64,000 bases of DNA from RUG626 sp051866775 (lineage in GTDB: Bacteria > Bacillota > Clostridia > Oscillospirales > Oscillospiraceae): NCBI GenBank assembly GCA_051866775.1, contig JBJDXR010000028.1, positions 48,184 through 112,183 on the forward strand, written 5' to 3'. Positions 44,666 to 52,900 of this stretch are shown one piece after another (the first letter of the stretch is position 1; every line of letters begins with the position of its first letter). The position numbers and the translations under genes are program-made. Below the pieces are notes generated by a model, which was given only the letters and a program-made list of their open reading frames with translations, searched no databases and was not told the DNA's origin.

Positions 44666-45910
44666 TCATCTCTCCGCAAATACCGCCGCGAAGAACTCCT
44701 CTCCGCCCGCCGCCACAGTACTCACAAAATAACGTATCTCATCCATGCTGTGGTCGTTTTCCTTTTTCGGCGTATCCTCCGCGGCTTTTTCATCCCATAC
44801 ATATAGCGAGAATTCCCTCAGAGCATCCTCACACTCCCGGCATATAACTATCCTGCCGCTTTTCAGCATATCCGCCGTCAGTCTTATGCCCGACAGCACG
44901 TCGTTTTTAGCCCGCAGCACCACAAGCCCCCGGCGTCTCAGCGTCTCAATAAAGCTTGCAGCCGACGGGTCTGCAACCACCGCGCTTATGTGTCTGTTTC
45001 CCGCAAGCTTTATAAGCTCATCGGCGTACTCCTCGTCTGTTTTCTGATACCCCTCCCGCCGGGAGTCAAAATAATACTCCCTTATCCGGTACCACACCCC
45101 GCCGTATAAACCCCAAAGTCCAAAGGACGCGGGGTTTGCAGTCCCGTAGTCGCAGGATATGTACCATCTCTCTGCTTCACCCTTCGGGGAGACCGCCGCC
45201 ATGCTCTCATCAAAAAAGTCATATACCCTTCCCCGGACCTGCACCCACTGTCCCAGTACAAACCGCCTGTAAAAGGCCCCGGAGTACATCCTCTTATAGC
45301 GCTCCCGCATCCTTTCGGAGAGCGACGGATTGTCCTCCATCGTAAAATGGATATACAGCGCCCTGCGCTCCTCCGCCTTTCTTATCCACTCCTGATAGAA
45401 CCAGTGTCCCGGCGACTCAGGATTGCAGTTAAACCAAAACCTGCTGCCCTCCACGCTGCATCTGGCAAGCGCCTGCTCAACAAAGGAGCGCGGCTGAAGC
45501 GCCGCCTCATCAAACAATACCCCCGCAAATGTGACGCCCTGAATGAGCGCCGCCGAGCCCTCGTCCTTCCCTCCGAAAAGGCAGAACTCATTTTCCCGTC
45601 CGTCCATGCTCACGGTTATGATGTTTTTCGATATTTTCTCCCTGCATTCAAGCCCCAGCTCCTTCAGGACAGGCAAAACAGAGTCCGTCATATTCCTGCG
45701 CAGCGAAATAATCGTCTTTCCGCACAGCCCGAATTTTTCTCCGTTAAAGCTGTGCATGGCCCAAAGGAAAAACGATATTCCCATAAAAAGCGTCTTTCCG
45801 GAACGTACGGCTCCATCGCAGATGATCGCCTCCATATTGCTGTGCTCATCCCCCGGGATCCACCACTTTAGTACCTGAAGCTGTTTTTTTGAAATTTTCC
45901 TTATCTCCAG
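44666..45910 (-). CDS. Terminase large subunit, with non-canonical start
   Basis: From the first ATG (45835) the product has 389 residues: Walker A GAVRSGKT at 8-15, Walker B GVLFDEAA at 105-112 and nuclease SCDYGTANP with Asp229. This leaves Walker A almost at the N terminus, while the frame stays open 28 codons further up and encodes KISKKQLQVLKWWIPG, the adenine/Q-motif typical of such terminases. No ATG, GTG or TTG lies there; a CTG at 45910, 9 bases after GGAG, is the best candidate and is used here. The preceding small gene ends in the same frame at TGA (45917-45919). A lost start, readthrough or a rare start are all possible. Confidence 0.82.
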   Translation of the reverse strand: MEIRKISKKQLQVLKWWIPGDEHSNMEAIICDGAVRSGKTLFMGISFFLWAMHSFNGEKFGLCGKTIISLRRNMTDSVLPVLKELGLECREKISKNIITVSMDGRENEFCLFGGKDEGSAALIQGVTFAGVLFDEAALQPRSFVEQALARCSVEGSRFWFNCNPESPGHWFYQEWIRKAEERRALYIHFTMEDNPSLSERMRERYKRMYSGAFYRRFVLGQWVQVRGRVYDFFDESMAAVSPKGEAERWYISCDYGTANPASFGLWGLYGGVWYRIREYYFDSRREGYQKTDEEYADELIKLAGNRHISAVVADPSAASFIETLRRRGLVVLRAKNDVLSGIRLTADMLKSGRIVICRECEDALREFSLYVWDEKAAEDTPKKENDHSMDEIRYFVSTVAAGGEEFFAAVFAER

Positions 45911-45916
45911 AGCACA

Positions 45917-46258
45917 TCACTCCGCGCCCTTATCCGGCAACCCCGCCGCCCTGCTCATCGCCGAGAAGAACTGCGCTGCCCCTCCTGAGCCTTCCTCCCT
46001 CGCTCCCAGCTCATCAAGCAGCATCCTTATCGCCTCCAGGCGGTTTACCAGCTTAATCTCAACATTGCCTCCTGATCCCCGCTTTATCTCCGACAGCATC
46101 GTAAGGTCCATGCTCTTAAGCTCCTCATCGGAAAGCTCCCCCGCCGAGAGCGCCAGCCTGACCGTGTCGTTTGCCTTTCCAAATGCCATATCGCCAAGCT
46201 TCTTTAAAAGCTTCGCCCTCTCCGTCCTGTTTTTCCTCTTTTCGGGCAAATCAGCCAT
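45917..46258 (-). CDS. Small protein at the terminase small-subunit position
   Basis: This 113-residue, charged and helical protein (EKRKNRTERAKLLKKLGDMAFGKANDTV) occupies the terS position. The helix-turn-helix of classical small terminases was not recognised and the protein is short. GGAGATGAG precedes the ATG at 46258. Its TGA is in the same frame as the terminase large subunit, seven codons before the first hydrophobic Q-motif residues. It may be a divergent TerS. Confidence 0.5.
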   Translation of the reverse strand: MADLPEKRKNRTERAKLLKKLGDMAFGKANDTVRLALSAGELSDEELKSMDLTMLSEIKRGSGGNVEIKLVNRLEAIRMLLDELGAREEGSGGAAQFFSAMSRAAGLPDKGAE

Positions 46259-46281
46259 TTATCTCATCTCCGCAAGCACCC

Positions 46282-46316
46282 AAAAAACAAAAAAAGTTGC
46301 ACCTTTCGGTGCAACT
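46282..46316 (-). terminator. Strong terminator between the membrane gene and the phage-derived cluster
   Basis: On the minus strand a 9-base stem (46308-46316 with 46295-46303) with a GAAA tetraloop is followed directly by a T7-G-T6 tract. It ends only 23 bases before the start of the first phage-cluster gene, and no promoter fits between the two. Confidence 0.88.
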
Positions 46317-46434
46317 GAAAATCTATTTTTTATTGGACAATATCCTTGACGATTATCTAATTCCTGATTTTCCTTAACGGCAGACGCGCAATGCAGGAAA
46401 TGCCGGACCTTCTATCACGCAAAAGCCTGCCGTC

Positions 46435-47250
46435 TCACTCCTGTGCCTTGTTCTCAGGCGCCTCCGCTGCCTCCTCCGGCTTCTTCTCAAGTCCGCCTAA
46501 AAGTCTGGCGGTATTCAGCGCAAGAAAACCCACGCTGCCGCCTATGACCAGCTTAAGCCCCGAATTATGCGCATCCGCCAGCGTCACCATCATAAGGTAT
46601 ATCGCAAGCAGGTTGAAGGCGACCGTCGCCCTGGTCTTGCGCCTTCCGTATGCAAAGCCCGCCGCATAGTAGAAGCTGACCGATGCCGCCGCAAAGGCAA
46701 AGCAGCCGTAGCAGTACTCCAAAAGCGTCGGGTTTCCCGCGTTCTCCCTGTATAGCAGAACCAGCCAATAGCAGAAAAACAGAGATGGGATCACACTTAC
46801 CAGAAACAGCGTCGGACTTTCCTTCTGCGTAAATTCACACAGATCCATAACAAGCAGGGATATACCCGTTCCCAGTGCGAACACCGCAAATATCCACATA
46901 GCGGCGCCGCCTATCAAAAAGTCCTCTCTGTTCAGCACAAATATGACCGCACCCGCTATCACCGCAAGCCCCATAACAAACGATACCGCGAACGACGCAA
47001 AGCTCCCAGTATAAAACGCCTTTCTGAACATCTCCGGAGCCGTTCTTCCCCGTACGGCAAGAAGTGTAAATATCACTATTCCCGCTATTACGGCCGCCGT
47101 GAGCGCCGCCATCGCCACAGTCTCCCCCGCGCCTTTTACCGCAAGGCCCGTATCCGGCTCAAACGCCCCCGCAAGCTCTCTCCTTCTGAGCACAAGACCT
47201 GCTGCGCCAAATATAAGCGCAGCCGCCGGAGCTATCCATGATTTACGCAT
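46435..47250 (-). CDS. Polytopic membrane protein of unknown function
   Basis: This 271-residue protein has about eight hydrophobic segments, from a positively charged N terminus (MRKSW) to a soluble Glu/Ala-rich C-terminal tail (LEKKPEEAAEAPENK). Short Arg-rich turns such as YGRRKTRA separate helices. No family motif was recognised. It is divergent from spoIID and lies upstream of the phage-derived cluster, from which a strong terminator separates it. Its start is 127 bases from spoIID. Confidence 0.7.
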   Translation of the reverse strand: MRKSWIAPAAALIFGAAGLVLRRRELAGAFEPDTGLAVKGAGETVAMAALTAAVIAGIVIFTLLAVRGRTAPEMFRKAFYTGSFASFAVSFVMGLAVIAGAVIFVLNREDFLIGGAAMWIFAVFALGTGISLLVMDLCEFTQKESPTLFLVSVIPSLFFCYWLVLLYRENAGNPTLLEYCYGCFAFAAASVSFYYAAGFAYGRRKTRATVAFNLLAIYLMMVTLADAHNSGLKLVIGGSVGFLALNTARLLGGLEKKPEEAAEAPENKAQE

Positions 47251-47377
47251 ATTCCGCTTCCAATCTCAATAAATTTTTATATACCTGCGGGCAAGCCCGC
47301 GTAATAATTTTTAAAAACAGTATCATTTTACATCAGACCTGCCCGGCAAGTCAATGCCGCACAGAAAGGAATCTCAA

Positions 47378-48418
47378 ATGAAACTCATCGTAGTCGTGTC
47401 ACTTCTTCTTACAGTCTTCGCCATAGTCCTACCCCTTATCTCCGCCATGAGCTTTACACCCATAAAGGAAACACCAGCCCCGCTTACAGAAGGCTCAGAG
47501 GAACCTCAAGCCCCATCCCCATATTATTCCCCGGAGGATCCGGTCTCAGACTTTGACGACGCTTTCACCATAAAGCTCTTAAACGGAGATTCCGTAACTG
47601 AGATGACAATGTCACAGTATCTTAAGGGTGCCGTCGCCGCCGAAATGCCCGCCTCCTTCGCCCCCGAGGCCCTTAAGGCCCAAGCCGTCGCCATACGCAC
47701 CTACGTCCTTTATAAAATGCTTGTCTCCCCCTCGAATAACCATCCGCAGGCCGATATCTGCTCCGACAGCACCTGCTGTGCGGCTTGGAAAGATGAGTCC
47801 TACCTCCGCGAAAAATGGGGCGATAATTATGACGCTAACGCCGCCATAATAGCCTCGGCCGTCTCCGAGACCAATGGCCTATACCTGTCCTATGACGATG
47901 CCCCCGCTCTTGCCGTTTTCCACTCCTCTTCCTCCGGCAAAACGGAGGACAGCTCGGAGGTCTGGAGCAGCTCTCTCCCATACCTGATAAGTGTCGACAG
48001 TCCCGAAAGCTCCTCCTCCGTTCCAAACTATACCTCGTCGGTCACCGTCTCGGCAAAGGAATTTCGTGAAACGATATCCGAAAGTTACCCCGACGCCCAG
48101 TTTGCAGATGATCCCGCCGGTTGGCTAGGCAACATTGAGTACAGCGATTCCGGCCGTATCCACTCTGTCACTGTGGGCGGAGTTCAGGTCTCTGGAACCT
48201 CCCTGCGCTCAATGTTCTCCCTGCGCAGCACCGCCGTCACCATTGAGACCGACGGCTCAACCTTTACCATGACCTCCACAGGTTATGGCCATGGTGTCGG
48301 CATGAGCCAGTATGGGGCAAACGTCATGGCGCAGTCCGGCGATACCTTTGATACCATCCTCGCCTACTACTACCCCTCAACGGTATTAAAGTCCGCCGCC
48401 GACCTATCCCTCATCTGA
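47378..48418 (+). CDS. spoIID: SpoIID/LytB-domain sporulation protein
   Basis: The product has 346 residues from the ATG at 47378, behind AAAGGA. An N-terminal hydrophobic anchor (about 3-24) leads to a Pro/Glu-rich linker, then the SpoIID domain: LKGAVAAEMPASFAPEALKAQAVAIRTY with the key Glu, VFHSSSSGKTEDSSEVW, and the C-terminal GYGHGVGMSQYGA. SpoIID is a lytic transglycosylase that acts with SpoIIM/SpoIIP in engulfment, so a sporulating host is likely. LytB-type relatives outside sporulation are possible. It overlaps a convergent gene by 15 bases. Confidence 0.85.
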   Translation: MKLIVVVSLLLTVFAIVLPLISAMSFTPIKETPAPLTEGSEEPQAPSPYYSPEDPVSDFDDAFTIKLLNGDSVTEMTMSQYLKGAVAAEMPASFAPEALKAQAVAIRTYVLYKMLVSPSNNHPQADICSDSTCCAAWKDESYLREKWGDNYDANAAIIASAVSETNGLYLSYDDAPALAVFHSSSSGKTEDSSEVWSSSLPYLISVDSPESSSSVPNYTSSVTVSAKEFRETISESYPDAQFADDPAGWLGNIEYSDSGRIHSVTVGGVQVSGTSLRSMFSLRSTAVTIETDGSTFTMTSTGYGHGVGMSQYGANVMAQSGDTFDTILAYYYPSTVLKSAADLSLI

Positions 48419-48952
48419 GCGGTGCCGGAATTCGCCCTGGGTTTTCCCGGTGCCTCCCATGATGATCTCCGCCGCCTTCTCTGCGCTGATGTCCGAAACA
48501 TCAAGCTTAACGGTATTAAGCCTGTCATAAAGCGGCAGTCTGGCAATGCTCCTCCCGATCACATCCGCTTCCCTCACTCCTGCCTCAACATCCCCCATGA
48601 GCCGCTCTCTCAGCTTGTCCTCCCTGCATATAAGCGTGATAATATGGACCTCCCAGCTGGAAAGCTCAAGCCTTCTGAGCAGCCCGTCAATGATCCCCTG
48701 CTCATGCAGGACCCAGCAGAAAACCACATTTTCAAACTCCGAGCAGCTTAGAAAGCTGTTAAGACAGAAGGTAATGTTCCCCATGACCATCCGCTTGGTC
48801 TCCTCCGTCACTGTAAACGGTCTCATGTCCCAGCACCAGTCTCCGTCGAGAAACACACACCTCTCCAGCCGGTCCCTTAAAATCCTACAGGTGCTGCTCT
48901 TTCCAACTCCCATGCTTCCGCCGATTATGTATAGGTTCTTCATCTTATTCAT
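48404..48952 (-). CDS. P-loop kinase-like ATPase (AAA_33/shikimate-kinase-like)
   Basis: The 182-residue protein has a Walker A GGSMGVGKSS at 11-20 and LDGDWCWDMRPF with a likely catalytic Asp. The C terminus (READVIGRSIARLPLYDRLNTVKLDVSD) has an RSIARLPLYDRL lid of small-molecule or nucleotide kinases. The substrate is unknown. It is convergent with spoIID, their 3' ends overlapping by 15 bases with no terminator, so the transcripts would be antisense there. AAGGGAT precedes the ATG. Confidence 0.75.
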   Translation of the reverse strand: MNKMKNLYIIGGSMGVGKSSTCRILRDRLERCVFLDGDWCWDMRPFTVTEETKRMVMGNITFCLNSFLSCSEFENVVFCWVLHEQGIIDGLLRRLELSSWEVHIITLICREDKLRERLMGDVEAGVREADVIGRSIARLPLYDRLNTVKLDVSDISAEKAAEIIMGGTGKTQGEFRHRSDEG

Positions 48953-49002
48953 GCCTATCCCTTTTCCAGCATAAATTTCGTTTCTATTAGGGGTTACAAA
49001 TT

Positions 49003-49383
49003 TTAATTTGGATTATAATCACATTTTTGGCAATGCACCATAGTGTTGTTGTAATCCTCTTTGTGATATAATCCAGCCCACTTACAGATACTCTGCAAAA
49101 TTGGCACGACGGACACGCCCTTTTCTGTCAAAGAGTACTCCACGCGAGGCGGTATTTCATCATAGGATTTTCTCTCTACAATTTGGTCGGATATTAATTC
49201 TTTTAATGCCGCGGCCAATACTGCGTCAGTGATATTTCCCATCTCTTTGCGCAGTTCGCTATATCGCAGGATCTCTTTTGCAGCAAGGACACAGATAATT
49301 CTGGACTTCCATTTGCCGCCGAATACCTCAAGTCCATATTCCAGAGGACACCGGATGTCCTTTTCCAGTTTTGGCCTATACAT
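49003..49383 (-). CDS. HxlR-family helix-turn-helix regulator
   Basis: This 126-residue winged-helix protein has the HxlR pattern: CPLEYGLEVFGGKWKSRIICVL, YSELRKEMGNITDAVLAAALKEL and RVEYSLTEKG. It has cysteines at residue 12 and in the C-terminal MVHCQKCDYNPN; the CxxC tail may sense redox or bind metal. It is divergent from the small ABM-like gene 169 bases away, its likely target. Confidence 0.9.
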   Translation of the reverse strand: MYRPKLEKDIRCPLEYGLEVFGGKWKSRIICVLAAKEILRYSELRKEMGNITDAVLAAALKELISDQIVERKSYDEIPPRVEYSLTEKGVSVVPILQSICKWAGLYHKEDYNNTMVHCQKCDYNPN

Positions 49384-49552
49384 ACTACATCACCCCTGGA
49401 GAAAAGTATATCCGATATACTGGGCGTGTGCAAGCTGCTATTAAAATTAATAGTTACTTATAAATTTGTTTATATCTTCTTTTCCCCGTGTTGATACGCT
49501 ATCATACAAGCAAGCTCAACAAATCGAGCAAATCAACTAGGAGGAACTGAAC

Positions 49553-49846
49553 ATGAAAGTAACCGCTTATTTAGAGATCACCATGAAGATTGACGAGGCC
49601 AACCGCCCTGCCGCCGCCAAGGTATATACCGACTACCGCGGCCCGTTTCTGGAGCAAATTCCCGGCGCGCTCACAAAAAACCTGCTGGTTCGGGACGAAG
49701 ACGTACAGGTGTTGCACGGCTTTGACAGCGTGGAGCACGCCCAGTCGTATCTCAGCAGTGATATGTTCCAGAAAGATGTTTTTGTCGGCCTCAAACCTCT
49801 TTGGAGTGCCGACCCCGAGGTAAAAATATACACAGTCGCTGGATAA
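49553..49846 (+). CDS. Small ABM-like (dimeric alpha/beta barrel) protein
   Basis: This 97-residue protein has beta-alpha-beta segments (KVTAYLEITMKI ... VQVLHGFDSVEHAQSYLSSDMF ... VKIYTVAG) typical of small antibiotic-monooxygenase-like or YCII-like ferredoxin folds. AGGAGGAAC precedes the ATG, a strong ribosome-binding site. It is divergent from the HxlR regulator, a common arrangement for electrophile- or quinone-responsive genes. Function unknown. Confidence 0.7.
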   Translation: MKVTAYLEITMKIDEANRPAAAKVYTDYRGPFLEQIPGALTKNLLVRDEDVQVLHGFDSVEHAQSYLSSDMFQKDVFVGLKPLWSADPEVKIYTVAG

Positions 49847-49868
49847 ACGATAATTCTCAGAAGTAAAA

Positions 49869-49900
49869 AACGGGGCCTGCGCAAATGCGCAGGCCCCGTT
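49869..49900. terminator. Bidirectional terminator
   Basis: A perfect 15-base stem (49869-49883 with 49886-49900), GC-rich, with AAAAA and TT-rich flanks, lies between the small ABM-like gene and the convergent nifJ gene. Confidence 0.9.
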
Positions 49901-49925
49901 AAATTATGCTTGCATTACCGGAGTA

Positions 49926-52900
49926 TTACTCCTCGGAATACATGGTGACCAGTCTCTTAAGATGCTCGTAGCGGTCCATAGCGGCCTTCTCGTTCTTCTC
50001 GAACAGCTCGCCGGCGCGCTCCGGGAACTCGCGGGTGAGGCGGCTGTAACGGGCCTCGTTCATCAGGAAGTCCTGATAACCGCCCGCCGGCTCCTTGGAG
50101 TCGAGGACGAACTTCTTGCCCTTCTCCGCATCAGGATTGAAGCGGAACAGGTTCCAGTAACCGCAGTCAACAGCCTTCTTCATTTCCTTCTGGCAATTGA
50201 CCATGCCGCCCTTGATGGAGTGCATCTCGCAGGGGGCGTAGCCGATGATCAGGGACGGGCCGTGATAGGCCTCGGCTTCGGAGATGGCCTTGATGGTCTG
50301 AGCCGGATTTGCGCCCATAGCCACCTGTGCCACATAGATATAGCCGTAGCTCATAGCGATCTCAGCAAGAGACTTCTTCTTTATCTCCTTACCGGCAGCG
50401 GCAAACTGTGCCACCTGGCCGATATTGGAGGCCTTGGAAGCCTGTCCGCCGGTGTTGGAATAGACCTCGGTGTCGAACACGAAGATGTTCACATCGTTGC
50501 CGGAGGCAAGGACATGGTCAACACCGCCGAAGCCGATATCATATGCCCAGCCGTCGCCGCCGAAGATCCAGACGGACTTCTTGCTCAGGTACTCCTTCTG
50601 GCTGAGGATATCTCTTGCCAGAGTGCAGGCCTCGCACGGGCAGTCAGGCTTTGCGTTTACAATGTTCTCCATCGCCGCGACGAACTTCTCGGTAGCGGCC
50701 TTGTTGGTCTCTCCGTCAGCCATGGTGTCCAGCCACTCCTGACCGGCGGCCTTAATATCCTCATCGGTGTACTCGATGGCGATCAGCGCGCGGGCCTTGT
50801 CTGCCAGAGAGTTGCGGATGGCGTTCTGGCCCAGATACATACCGAGGCCGTGCTCAGCGTTATCCTCAAACAGGGAGTTGGACCAAGCCGGGCCGTGGCC
50901 GTCCTTATTGACGGTGTACGGAGATGTAGCAGCCGGGCCGCCCCAGATGGAGGAGCAACCGGTGGCGTTGGAAATATACATTCTGTCGCCGAAGAGCTGG
51001 GTCACGAGACGTGCATAGCTGGTCTCTGCGCAGCCTGCGCAGGAGCCGGAGAACTCCAGCATCGGCTTCTTGAACTGGCTTCCCTTGACAGTATTGTCCT
51101 GCATGTCCTCCTTGTCGGAGACCTTGGATACGCAGTAATTGAACACATCCTGCTGGGGCAGCTCCTGCTCCTGAGCGACCATGGTGAGAGCCTTGGTCGG
51201 GCACTGGCCGATGCAGACGCCGCAGCCCATGCAGTCCAGCGGGGAAATTGCCATTGTGTACTGATAAACGCCCTTGCCCTTGCCGGCCTTTACGGGAACG
51301 ATCTTGGCGGCGGCGGGAGCGTTCTTTACCTCTTCCTCAGTGAGGGCAAAGGGACGGATTGTCGCGTGCGGGCAGACGTAAGCGCAGTTGTTGCACTGTA
51401 CGCACTTCTCGGCGTCCCAAGTGGGGACGGAGACCGCGACGCCGCGCTTCTCATATGCGGCAGCACCCTGCTCAAACTGGCCGTCAACATGGGGCACGAA
51501 AGCGGAAACCGGCAGGCTGTCGCCGTCCATCTTTCCAACAGGCTCCATGATGTCCTTGACCTGCTTGATAAGCTCCGGCTTGCCCTCATACTCGGCGGTG
51601 TCGGCCTCGTCAACGGCATTTGCCCAATCGGCGGGAACGTCGATCTTCTTAAATGCGGTAGCGCCGGCGTCGATAGCCTTGTGGTTCATGTCCACTATAT
51701 CCTGGCCCTTCTTCAGGTAGGACTTGGTGGCTGCATCCTTCATGTGCTGGATGGCCTCCTCCTGAGGCATAACACCCGCAAGAGTGAAGAACGCGGACTG
51801 GAGGATAGTATTGGTACGCTTGCCCATGCCGATCTCGATGGCAAGGTCGATAGCATTGATGGTGTAGAGCTGGATGTTATTCTTTGCAATATAGCGCTTA
51901 GCCTCAGCGTTCAGGTGATGGCAAAGCTCGTCGAAATCCCACTGGCAGTTGATCATGAACACGCCGCCGGGCTTGACGTCGTTTACCATCTTGTAGCCCT
52001 TGGTAACATAGGACGGGTTGTGGCATGCCACAAAGTCGGCCTTGTTTATGTAATACGGGCTCTTGATGGGCTTATCGCCGAAGCGCAGGTGGCTTATCGT
52101 CACGCCGCCGGTCTTCTTGGAGTCATACTGGAAGTAAGCCTGAACGTACTTGTCGGTGTGGTCGCCGATGATCTTGATGGAGTTCTTGTTTGCGCCGACG
52201 GTGCCGTCGCCGCCCAGGCCCCAGAACTTGCACTCGATGGTACCCTCGGCTGCGGTGTTGGGGGTCTCCTCGCGGCTCTTCTCCGTAAGGGACATATTGG
52301 TGACGTCATCCACAATGCCGATGGTGAACTGTCTCTTGGGCTGCTCCTTGGTAAGCTCGTCATAGACGGCAAACACGGAGGCAGGAGGAGTATCCTTGCT
52401 GCCCAGACCGTAGCGGCCGCCGATAACGGTAATATCGTCCATACCTGCGTTGCGCAGTGCGCCGACAACATCCATGTAGAGCGGCTCGCCCATGGCGCCC
52501 GGCTCCTTGGTGCGGTCCAGAACTGCGATCTTCTTGCAGGTGGCGGGGATGGCTTCAAGGAACTTCTCGGTGGCAAACGGACGGTAGAGGCGTACCTTTA
52601 TAAGGCCGACCTTCTCACCGTGAGCGTTAAGGTAATCAATGACCTCCTCGGTCACGTCGCAGATGGAGCCCATCGCCACGATGACACGCTCGGCGTCGGG
52701 TGCGCCGTAGTAGTTAAAGAGCTTGTAATCGGTGCCGAGCTTTTCGTTTATCTTGCCCATGTACTCCTCGACGACTGCAGGCAGCGCCTCATAGTAGCTG
52801 TTGCAGGCCTCGCGGTGCTGGAAGAAGATGTCTCCGTTCTCGTGGGAGCCGCGCATAGCCGGTCTCTCAGGATTCAGAGCGTGCTTACGGAACGCATCGA

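Larger units (their letters stand above)
32390..46258 (-). mobile_element. Compact contractile-tail phage-derived cluster (PBSX-like, possibly domesticated)
   Basis: Twenty-two tightly packed minus-strand genes follow the order of PBSX/Mu-like head and tail modules: TerS-like, TerL, portal, protease/scaffold, cement, capsid, connectors, sheath, tube, chaperone, LysM, gpD-like, spike, gp25, gpJ, YmfQ, holin and amidase. Missing are an integrase, repressor, replication genes, tape measure and tail fibre. The edges directly abut glgB and a bacterial membrane gene, with no tRNA or repeat recognised as an attachment site. By eye the base composition resembles the neighbours. Confidence 0.85.

Noticed and set aside
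32056..46434. Attachment sites or a tRNA flanking the phage-derived cluster
   Set aside because: No tRNA and no convincing direct repeat pair was found at the two ends by eye; short matches were at chance level.
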